DNA from: Branchiostoma floridae
Taxonomy: Eukaryota; Chordata; Leptocardii; Amphioxiformes; Branchiostomatidae
Length of the DNA stretch: 64,000 nt
Direction of reading: 5' to 3'
NCBI RefSeq assembly: GCF_000003815.2
Contig: NC_049997.1
Coordinates: 16,169,189 to 16,233,188, forward strand
Positions within the stretch are counted from its first letter, which is position 1. Every line of letters begins with the position of its first letter. The notes beneath the pieces are model-generated. The model had not been told where the DNA came from. It did not search any database and was given only the letters and a program-made list of their open reading frames with translations. The translations under genes and the position numbers were made by a program. This document shows positions 10,407-22,400 of the stretch, piece after piece.

Positions 10407-13400
10407 CGGTATCGGTAGCAGTAGAAATATTAGTAGTTGTACTACTAGTATAGTAGTAGCAGAAGTAGTAGTTAGTAATTAATAGATTGGAGGCCATTAG
10501 AGGTCTGCAAAAATGTTTCTGTGTTGTGTATGTTTCACATGTACAAATGAATAATAAAAAACAAAAATGATACAGTAGTATCTATATAAATCTAGCTAAA
10601 TATCCTTACTTCAAATTCATTTTTGTTCAAATCGTATCGCTTTATACATATTCAACTATATGTACTTCAAGTGTTTTGTTATTAAAGACTATTGACTCTG
10701 TACTTTGTTGCAGATATGGCGGAATTCTTCCTTATCATTACACAGAGAGCAGGACCGAAGTGGAAGCTCTTGGCCGAACTACTCGGCGTTCCGCCACAGA
10801 AGATCGCCTGGGTGCAGAGAAAACATGCAGACGACAGGGGGCGCTGTGAGCTGGCGCTGAACATGTGGTACTGGGACAGGAAAAGCGACTCTTCGATAGA
10901 AACACTGAAGGTGGCCGTTTTCAACGCTGGTTTGAAGAACGCTGTAGATGCTTTCTATGGTAAGTATTAATCAAGCATCTTGTGATTATAGTATATGTTT
11001 TAGATCTTACTGAAGTTGGGGCACGTTTGCGGCGTCTCCGCGACTGGGCAATTTGACAGAGCGCTAAACAAATTTCATCGAAAAAATCTTTTTACGCTTT
11101 ATGTGTATTATTGTCTCATAAGACATACTTGAATGTTCTGTATGATATTTCCATTAAAACGTCAAGGGCAACGTGCAACACAAACCAATGTAGAACGTAT
11201 ACGTAACGACTTCGCCAACGTATACGTATCACAGTCCATTGATATACATCCTTAATGTAGAATTTACGTCTAAAAATATAATGTAGTAAAATCTAAAACC
11301 AGGGACAAATCAAACAGTATTAGGATGAATTGAAGGCCTCTGCATACATGTGTTCGCTGTGTATAGTATATTGGCAGATGAGCACAACAGAGTGTTGACG
11401 ACATTTCTTGAACTGAATCAGATGTTTCGTTAATTTTCCTTATTAATTCTTCCCCTTTCTTTAATATTCAAGGAGGAGGCGCCGATACTGAAGAACCAAA
11501 CCAAAATGATGGTAAGAATAAGAAACAGTTCATTTTGTACTTGAAGACAAGGTTGCAACAGAATTGAGATCTTTCATCCAGACCTTTCATATAAACTATA
11601 ACAATTTATTCTGTTCTGCTGAAAGGTCTTTTGTGATATTTCTGGAAAAAATGTGAATGGTTAATATTCATAACAGTCTCCGAGTGGTTCTTGGAATTTT
11701 GAATCGCCAAGCTTTTTGAGAGAATAACAAACTTCTAACACAGCAAAATCCGACGTTTCGGTTACCGTCTATGATAGACTGTTTTATCCTACTAGACCAC
11801 GTAGACCTGAGCTCCTCGGCCCGGTTTCCAATACAAGAGGCACCCAAAGACCATACAGGAACAGGTAAATATAACAAATATATGTATGAAAGTATACGAC
11901 ATATGATGATTTTTGAAAGACACATATGTGCAAATAAACATTTCTGTAACGTACAATGAACAAGCCTAATGATATTTGCTTATTAATAAGAAAACTTCTT
12001 CCCATATCACTTTCAGAACCCATGGATTCCAGTACGTCTCGTTCGCCCCAAGAAGAGGTTGGAACAGAGCGTGGTATTTGTTGTTTTTGTTGTTCTTGTT
12101 TACGTCATGTACGTTTCAAAACACGAAAGTGGCAAGTTTGTTAGTCTACGATCTAGACCTACCGTGCATGGAATTCTTTTTAATGTATGATGGAAATGGA
12201 GAGCGATAATTATGTACATTTGTACAATCGGGTTCTTTTTGGTTTCCGATTTGAAGTTTACTCTTGATTTGTTATTGATATATTATAGACCACACAAATT
12301 CCAAGACTTCCCGAAATCCTGAACAAGAAGAAGGTATTCCATAATCATTTCAAAGACGTAATGTCACATTACAATTTTTTTATACGTGGACGTAGTTAAT
12401 TGTGATTTCACTTCAATTTATACTTACATCTGATTTCTATCTATCCGTACAGCTATGGACTGTTCCACAAACCGGGTATATTCACAGGTAAAAATCTCTA
12501 ATGAACATGTTCATTTTAGACGCAAAGTATCTTTCAGACTTCTTGTCAAAAGGCTTTTAATCGTCATATCGACTAAGTAACTTTATTAATTGGCTTCCTT
12601 GTTTTTATTCTATGATAATTAGTGTCTGGCGAAACAGGATGCAGTAAACTTTATTTCAAAGCCAGTTTTTCTATCTTCAACAGATAGACAGTTATTTTGG
12701 TGATGGGCAAAATCAGCCAGCCATCGGCGGGAATGGGTCGGAGTCACGGGAATCCGACGTACCCGGTAAGTACAACTAGCAAAGGTGCTGGTTTTGTAAG
12801 GTTTAAATGATAAGGGTTTCACCAAAAAGCAGTAACTCAAGCAACTGGATATAATTTTGGAAACGGTCAGACGTTTCTGACAGCCTCCGATGACTCTCGT
12901 CAGTGACACTGTCCCATCAGACAGTGTCACTGAAGAGAGACATTGGAGGGTGTTTGATGACACACGCTTCCAAAATTATATCCAGTTGCTTGAGTAAGTG
13001 CTCTTCGACGTATCTAATTACCTGGATGTCTTATCTTCATCGAAATAAGGGTTTCAATTGATGTACAATTTTGCAATCATGTATCATCACCACATTATAT
13101 TTGTATTTTCGCCCTACAGATGCCATGTCCGTTGATCAGTCGCAGAGAGAATGTCTCCATGGATCTCAAATCAACCCCGCTGCAGAGGTTTGTTTGATAA
13201 CTGTTCAGTACACATCATCATTTTCCAAAAGTATGAAGTGAACACAGGGTCAAAGGTAGTGAGGAGTCGGTGCCGGCCCCGTCTCTGGAAGATCAATACC
13301 ACCCTTAAGTACAGACAGTCAAACTCCTCAAGACGACCACCCAGAGCACTCCTAAAATCCAGTCAGTGTCGACAGATGGTCGCTAGCTAAAGACAGGATT

Positions 13401-16400
13401 CTGAATGTTTACGTCAATAGGAAGGTGGACCTTGTGTAGAGGTGGACACCTGTAAAGGTTAGACCGTAGCTTCCTATCATGGTTCTTCTTGATAGTGTAC
13501 AAACATAAATTAATATTCTGCACCTATTTTATTCGTATGTATTGTTGTAAAAGATGTGTTTTGTTACAAACAGGCACTCAGTAACTGTCTGTACGAAAGT
13601 GGAGCGGAACCAGGTGCATCTGCAGATAGAAGACAGCTTCTCTCCGGGACTGGCAGATCAAGTAAGGTCATAGATTGGTTATACAGTAGCACCAGGTTTT
13701 GTCTTAAGATCTTAATGATTTCTAAGGATTTCTAGTGCATATACATTATCAGCATTTCTAGATCTTCTATAGTTCATTACATCCCTAACGTAAACCAGGC
13801 AATCATGCTATATCTATTAACTAAGAATGTGATTCCAATTGCTTCAGGTTTCCAAATTTGATGTATGCAACTCCTTTACGTTCCCAGCAAAATAAAAAAA
13901 AGTATAGCAATTTCAATATTTTTGACTGATACAAAATAGTATATCTTTTGGTTTTGTCGCTATATATGCTTTTTTTAGATTCTGTTACCCTTATGACGTT
14001 GTCATTGATGATATATGTTATGTATTATAATTATTATTACAAAAGTAAAAAAAAAGTGCAAAAGGTATTACATTGTTTTTCCAGGCCTTTGTCTAATTTC
14101 ACGTCTTCAATGTGTTCACAGATAGAGGCATCGAAATCAGTAGGAAAGAATTCACAATTGAGAGAGATGAGAATGGAGATAACAAAAGGCTCGGAAAGGG
14201 GTCTTTCGGTACCGTTTACCTGGCGAAGTGGCAGGGAGCACTCGTGGCAGTCAAGGAGTTCGACGACGAAGACCAGACCTACGAGAGCTTCTTCAGAGAG
14301 ATGGAACACTTAAGGTAAATTAAGATTATGTAATAAAATACACGTATTATGAATATGTAAAATACTTTTACGGAAACGTTTAACTAATCAACAACTTCCA
14401 TCATAAAGAGTCGACTCAATCTTGTGACTGTGCGTTAGCATGACGTAAGCAGTGAGTAAAAGGTGGGTGTAAGACGACATCGGCCCCCTTCCTTTTTGGC
14501 AAACTTTCAAGCTCGCCTTATCATTACTAATCCCTGAGTAGATCCTCCTCACGGTGTCTGGCCCCATCAAAGATTTACTTGGAGAAAAGCAAGTAACACT
14601 CGCTTGTGGCACTTCAAACAGCCCGAGTTACATGTTATTGATGTTTTTTTTTTTTTTTTTTTTTTTGGTTTTTTTACAAAGGGAGTTGCGACACCCCCAC
14701 ATTGTCCAGCTACTTGGTATCTGCTGGCAGCCCAACTCCATGAGCTACCTGCTGATGACGTATGTGGATGGGGTTGACCTGGGTACCATCCTCTTCAAAC
14801 CATCACGATCACCAGTTAAGGTATAAATAGAATATGGATCATATCTAATGATATGGAATGTATCTAGGACTTTATATTGTTAAATTTTGTAGTATGGCCT
14901 CAACATACAACATGTTCTCTGTAAGAAAGCATATGTAGAACGACTGCCATTTTCCAACGTAATACATTGTGTTAGTTTCTTTTGAATGTAAATGTATAGT
15001 GTGAACATCCACCAATGCAGCCATTACCACTCCCAGTTGCCTTAGACCTTTAGTTGTCATTTTTGAGCATTATCATTTCCTCATAACATAAAAGATGATA
15101 GATAATTTGTAACTTGCGTAGCCACAGTTGACAATATGTTTCCTAAAACAAGTAAGATAGATACATAGCAATTTCTACGACCATATGCACCCCACTAGCC
15201 ATGTTTTCAGTGCCATTGTAACTTGACCGTAGTGCTACCATTTACTTACTAATGCTATAATTTATGTGCAAATATATTGATATAGTCCTTTTAGAGTGAG
15301 GATCCTACTTTAGGCTAGATGATAGCAGAACCTACATGTAGTAAAAACGTTTTCTGTAGACAAATCTGTTTTGATGATTCTAACATAGATCTGAATGTAC
15401 ATAGGTACCGAACACGATGTCTGTAAAGGGGAAGATTGCACGAGACCTGTGCAGTGCCGTGTCCTACCTGCACGACAAACACGATCTGGTGCATCAGGAC
15501 ATCAAACCCGGAAATGTCCTGGTGAGTACTAGTCAAGACGTGTAGCAAATAACCAAGACGTTAGGCGTCTATAGTGTCACTATTTGCAGGTTATGAAAGG
15601 CATGACTCAGTACATCAAAGGTAGCAAATAATTTTAAGTGTTTTCCGTCTATACGTCTCTTTCAATCACGGTTGTAGGGCTAACAAAATATTTGGAGGTT
15701 CCTTTAATGGACTTTCCTCTCATTTTGTGTAAAGTCGATTAAAACAGCTTAATCAGTATTTTTATAGAATAGTGTATTTCTGTGTCTCAGTCGTAATGAT
15801 ATGACTGTGCAAATTAGTTTATAATGTTTCATCTTCCTTGTTCATCCTTTATTGGGGTGAAACATGATACGTTTTAGTCTGTGTAGTGCAAATCACTCTC
15901 TCCAGGGCTGTCACTGGTCACCCTGTCGACGCTGGGCGGGTCGCTATAAGCGCGATCTAATCAGACTACATGTGTATTGCCTCCTTTGGTCAATATTGGT
16001 CATCGTAAAATCATAAATGATTTGACTGTATGTAGATGCTTTTCAAGGAGCAAGAAGTGCAATGCTGCTTCGCTAATGCTAACGACCTTAAAGGCAACCT
16101 AAGCAATATTACAGCGTCAAACGGAAATATTCTGAATAAGGCAATCTGCATGATATTGACATCTACTGCACTGTATTCTCACATTTACATCATCATTTCA
16201 TACTTTGAGCGGTTAAAAACGGCCCAGAGACAAGTTGCACGAGGATATTCCTTATTATTGTACCCCCGTAAAATAAGGACTTAATCTGGAATCCTTGTGC
16301 AACTCATTCCCGCCCCGTTTTTAACGGTTCAATTTATGAAATATCTTTCCTGCGCTGTGATTGGCGATGCCTATATTAGGCGAAGACCCAATCCTTTATA

Positions 16401-19400
16401 AGGGTAGGATAGACTATTCACATGCAGTTTGACCGACTCCTCCCCACAGCCGGTTCGTCGACGCCATGGCTACGGAAACACAGAAGATCCACAGAAAGAC
16501 CGCCAGCAGGTTTTCGGGGTGTAGAAGAGAGACCGAGTATTTACCTCGTTTGCGTTTACAGGGAGTATAGAATTCGAAGATTGCCCTTTTAGTGTCATGA
16601 AGATTTCGTATTTTATTTTGCTTTGTGAAACTGCGAGAAGTTGTTGCTGCGTAGGGACGAATGTGAGTTGTCTGCGTTTTTGCACGTGTATCGCTCTTTG
16701 TCATGCTGAGGTCCGTTCTTCTCGCAGACACTGGCGTGCCGGGCATTGTGTATGGGTTATGGAAGAAAGCACGCCTCACTGCGAGAATAGACGCTTATTT
16801 TGGGCGTTTGTTAGACATCACAGGTATATGCAGTACTGTCTGAAAGGACGTCGACGGAGAAGGCAAGTCACACCGCCGGCACGGCCGACCCCAGCATGAC
16901 TGACGCAGCAGCCTTGTGAATGAGCCGGACGTTCCATAGCAGAGCACCAGTAACACTGTTTTTGACAGTGAGACTCACCAGGACAAGTCTGCGATATCTA
17001 CAACCTTCTGAGAACGGGTAGGGAAACTTGCCGACAACAGAGAAGATAGAGTAGTTTCCTACGGGCGTAGGATTTACAAGCCAAGCAGGTACGCAAGGTT
17101 TTGAGCTCGCCGCCATTTTTGGCGTCTTGTGGAATTTTCCATTTTTGATTTGTCTTCCTACGTTGGCTGTTTTTCTAGTGGATCCCTCGGCTGTTTTCTT
17201 TCTTGTTCCTTCATGATTTTATTTTCCTGTTTTCCCCTTTTGTATGATTTTGGTGTGCTTTGTTGGTCAGCAACTATTCTGTCGTTCATTTCGTTTAGCG
17301 ACTCAATTTGCATATGTTTGCGCATCGCACATGTTTCGCGTGCGCAGGTGTGAGTGATTATATTTGGTAAAATAGGCTTGGTATAATTAATTTTGTGTTG
17401 TCTCATTTGAGTTAGGTATGTTGATACAGCTGAGCTACCGCTAGGGCTGCCGTTTACCCCGTCTTTTCGCCATAGGAGCCTTTGTGAAGCGGTACAACGT
17501 TGTTCCATTTTCCGCACGCTCGGAGCAGAGCCCGACCTTTTTTATCAAGAAAGAGTCGGAGGCTTCAACTTATCACTGGTAGCTCTATGGGTGAGTTACG
17601 TTCTTTGAAAGGCTTTAGACAGTATTTGGTATAGTTTTTTGTCTGACTATCACGTTTGTTGTTGTTGTTGTGGAAGGAGTCGAACGTATTGCCTTATTTT
17701 ACGTATTTTCCTTTTGTTTTTTTTTCTGTATATGTGCTTTGTTTAATTTTGAAGTTAGGTTCGGCGATTCTGGGCATTGCATTTCGTGGACCAGCCAGCA
17801 TTCAGCAACCCGAAAAGCTGAGGAACCAGGCCTCAAGACGCTCGGACAGCTATCAACCACTGCAGCAGTTTTCTTAAGGTGTGTCCTATATCTCAGCTAG
17901 AGGTTGTTATCTTGTTGCTCGTCAGGTCGGCAGACAGCCTCGAGTTTGTAGCGAGATTTCAGGTGATTTGATTTTTTTTTTTTTTATGAGCCGATTTGCT
18001 TTTTGTTGGGTTTCTTGCTTGACAGGTTCTTGGACAACCCTAGGTAGAAAAAAAAAAGTGTTTGCAGTTTTTTGTCTGGTTGGTGTCATGCAATAGTTTG
18101 TTGGACAATTGAACTGTTGGACAGTTTTTGTGTGCTGTTGTCGTACGGCTTGCTGTAAACAACCCCAGAGAGATAACAAGACTGCTGGAAAGTTTTGTTG
18201 TTGTTGTCATGCGACAGGTTGTTGGACAACCCCAGGTAAGTAACAAGACTGTTGGACAGTTTTGTTTGTAGTTGTCATGCGACAGGTTGTTGGACAACCC
18301 CAGGTAAGTAACAAGACTGTTGGACAGTTTTGTTTGTAGTTGTCATGCGACAGGTTGTTGGACAACCCCAGGTAAGTAACAAGACTATTGGATAGTTTTG
18401 TTTGTGGATGGACGACGGGTTGTGGGATAGCACCAGGCAGGTAACAGGACTGTTGGACAGTTTTGTTTGTTGAGGTACGACAGGTTGTGGGACAACACCA
18501 GGCAAGTAACAAGACTGTTGGACAGTTTGATTTGTTGATGTACGACAGGCTGTGGGACGGCACCAGGCAAGTAACAGGACTGTTGGACAGTTTGGTTTGT
18601 TGATGTATACGATAGGCTGTGGGACAGCACCAGGCAGGTAACAAGACTGTTGGACAGTTTTGTTTGTTGACGTACGACAGGCTGTGGGACAGCACCAGGC
18701 AGGTAACAAGACTGTTGGACAGTTTTGTTTGTTGATGTACGACAGGCTGTGGGACGGCACCAGGCAGGTAACAAGACTGTTGGACAGTTTTGTTTGTTGA
18801 CGTACGACAGGCTGTGGGACAGCACCAGGCAGGTAACAAGACTGTTGGACAGTTTTGTTTGTTGATGTACGACAGGCTGTGGGACGGCACCAGGCAAGTA
18901 ACAGGACTGTCGGACAGTTTGTTGATGTACGACAGGTTGTGGGACAACACCAGGCAAGTAACAGGACTGTTGGGCAGTTTGGTTCGTTGATGTACGACAA
19001 GCTGTGGGACAGCACCAGGCAAGTAACAGGACTGTTGGACAGTTTGGTTCGTTGATGTACGACAGGCTGTGGGACAGCACCAGCCAGGTAACAAGACTGT
19101 TGGACAGTTTGGTTTGTTGATGTACGGCGGGTTGTGGGACAGCACCAGCCAGGTAACAAGACTGTTGGACAGTTTGGTTGGTTGATGTACGACAGGCTGT
19201 GGGACAGCACCAGGCAAGTAACAAGACTGTTGGACAGTTTGGTTTGTTGTCGTGCGACAGGCTGTGGGACAGCACCAGGCAGGTAACAGGACTGTTGGAC
19301 AGTTTGGTTTGTTGTCGTGCGACAGGCAGTGAGACAACGCCAGGTAGAGTAACAACAGTGTACGACAGTTTTTTGTTTGCTGTTGTCGTATGACAGGTTG

Positions 19401-22400
19401 TTGGACAACCCCGGGTAGGTAACAAGACTGTTGGACAGTTTTGTTTGTTGTTGTCGTGCGACAGGTTGGTTAGACAACCCCAGAGAAGTAAAAAGGCTGC
19501 TCGACAGTTTTGTGGGTTGTCGTACGATAGATTGTTTAGCAACCCCAGGTAAGCAGCAAAACTGTTGGACATTTTTGTTTGTTGTTGTCGTGTGACAGGT
19601 TGTTAGACAACCTCAGAGAATTAAAAAGGCTGTTAGATAGTTTTGTGTGTTGTTGTACGACAGATTGTTGAGTAACCCCAGGTAAGCAGCAAGACTGTTG
19701 GAAAGTTTTTGGACTAGAGAAGTAAAGAGACTGTTAGACAGTTTTCTGTTATCGCACGATACGTTGTTACAAATTTGTTACCCAGGTGTTAGTGGTTGGT
19801 CGCACGACAGGTTGTTTAGACAAGCCTAGGTAGGTAACATGGCTGGCGGACAGTTTTTTATTTTTTTTTGTTTGTTATGCGACAAGTTGTGAGACAACCA
19901 CAGGTGGAGTTTAAGACTGAAGGACAATTTTTGTGTGATATGGAGCCGTACTATTAGTTATTGGACAGCTTCAGGCTGATAACAGGACTTGGTTTTCGTT
20001 CGGTTTGTTACTTGACAAGTCGAGGGACAACTCTAGGCTGATATAGTTGGTCGTGCGACAGGGCAGCCACATGTAGGAAATGAGAATAGTACAGTTTGGC
20101 TGGCTGACTACGACAGGTTTTGGTTAACTTCGTGATGGTACATACCGAGACTGTCCGATACTTTGGTGAGATTTGTGGCATTACAGATTGTTGATGGACC
20201 CCGTGTAGATAACGAGAACGGCAAGCAGTTTTTAACGCGATTGAGAAAATATCTACAGAAGCACTGAAGTCGAGGCCGACAATTGTGAAGATTACGGTGT
20301 GCAATGTAGAGAATAGTACGTCGTGGATAGTTTTAGGACGGACAGCACAAGATTAAAAGTTGGCACTTATATACGTATAACTGCAAGGAGTTTGAACTAA
20401 TTACGAGTATCATTCGTTCGTTTTTCAACACGCTATTGTATCGCTATGATTCTTGGTACACGTACGTTTTCTTTGAAGTACAAGACACAGAGCAACATTG
20501 TCGCAGAACATTCGTAACCAACGACGTATTCGTTAGGTGGTACAGGTTTTCAAGAGAAAGGATAGCTTCATCCCGAAGGACATGCAATATGATAAATATG
20601 TTACAGGAAGCATTCAGTACAACGCGCGTGGGTGTGATGCGAGGACGTCTGAAAATACCACCTCAAGTTCAGCAACTTAGACCCACCAGCCAGCTGAGAA
20701 GTACACGCAGCAAACCATATGGGAGGACGGCGTACAGGCAGGGATGGTGGCCAAGCAAAGGGATCAAGAAGTTTAAAACTAGACTTAAAATTCAGAAACA
20801 GAGAGACAACAGCCCCAGAATTTTTTACTCTCTCGTACGTTCGAATTGTGACCTGAAGTTCCATTTTGCCTTAAAGTAACAGAAGATGTTAGAGGGCGTC
20901 TGTTAAACGCTTTCTTCGTAAAAAAAAAAAAAGAACATCTATACTGTCTTAAAGTTCACTGTAGGGATGACCACTGTATTTGCTTGTTTTTAATTAGAAC
21001 ACATCAACGTCAGAAGTTGTCCAGGAAGTGACATGTTTTTCGTTGTAATGTTGAGAAACAACTAGTTATTAAATCGGTTTGCTGTTTTCGTCTGTCTCCA
21101 TTTTCTTTACTTGGTAGTACGTTCCAGCGCTTATGGTTTATAAGTAATTTGAAAAGGAGTATGTTTAATATAAAGTGCCATGGATAAATAAAGGTTAGTG
21201 TATCTTGGGTAGTAATTTGTTGATAACTTGACGAGGCACGAAAGTTAAAAGGCAGCAGTTATTTTGTCGTTTTATCGAAACATTTAGGCCAAAGTCTAAT
21301 TTTGCTTCGTAGGTAGATCTGACATGTTTAGCTGTAATGAGTCCAAAGATGACGCTATAAAAGTTTCAGGTTAATATAGCCAGTATTAAAAGGTCACTGC
21401 TTACTTTCTAACTGTCAGCCTTTTTTGGCACACACAGGGTTAAGGCTTATTTATAGAAGACATTAAGGTTTTGCTGCACATAAAATAAAATGTCTTCAAT
21501 TTATCACATATGCTTTCCAAGCTAGACCTAGTAATATAGGGTTGGCTACCCAGCGCAAAACGGCATTGGCCAAAACTGGTTTCGTCAAGTATGTATCAAT
21601 TCAAGGGTTAGTGGATTTTCCAGAGAGGTTGTTATCAGTGAAAAGATAGAACAGTAGTGAGGAGGACTCTAACACTTCAATACAGATTTCTTGTTTAGAT
21701 ACAATTATCCCAATGTATGTGACGTAGCTTGGTTTGCTAAACGGCAGTTGAAACAAATATTTGAAACCGAATGTCGACATTTTTTTTGTTTATACCCGAG
21801 TTCTGATAGGGACAAATGGGATTATATCATTATATTGGGTATTTATTCTTGCAATATGTCTGGGCCATTTGTGTACGTCGAATTTGGAGAGATCCGTTAT
21901 ACGAAAGTTACATCTGCTGCGATAATAGACCATGGTTACATACCGTGTCTATTCTTTTTATGGGGTTGGAAGTATGTTTGGAGTTTGCAACATCTGACAG
22001 AGGACATTTCTAGTAGTTTTTAGAAGAGGACCGCCGGCGATGCAAGAAATAAAAAGTATTAGACTGCACATTAGTTTTATTGTAGTTGATTCACTTCTGA
22101 TAAGCAGGACACGAATAAAAGAATAATGAATGGAGGTTGGGGTAGAAAGGAATAGAGAATGATGGTGTGAAGAACTTGGCGGATGAGAGTGGGAGAAGAA
22201 AGGATGAGAGTGGGAGAGAACGATAGAGTCAAGGAAGGTTAAGATGAGATTGGGGATAGTAGGAGGTATGGATATTTAAGAACGATGGAGTGAAGGAAAG
22301 TTAGGATGAGATTAGGAATAGTAGGAGGTATGCATATGTAAGAAGGAAGAATAGTAGCGCCAATATTGTATAGTGATTGTTATGGTAGGTCTGGACCACC

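Noticed and set aside
10276-10482. Poly-Ser ORF
   Set aside because: It is only the AGT microsatellite.
14388-14612. Minus ORF in the kinase intron 15
   Set aside because: Lies in an intron of a well-supported plus-strand gene and has no domain.
18207-19572. Three long minus-strand ORFs of 382-400 codons
   Set aside because: They are the same peptide cycling through three frames of a 65-68-bp satellite; no start context, domain or splice signal supports translation.
20436-20879. 147-codon ORF in the large insertion
   Set aside because: No domain or repeat pattern is recognised; kept only as a note in the description of the interval.
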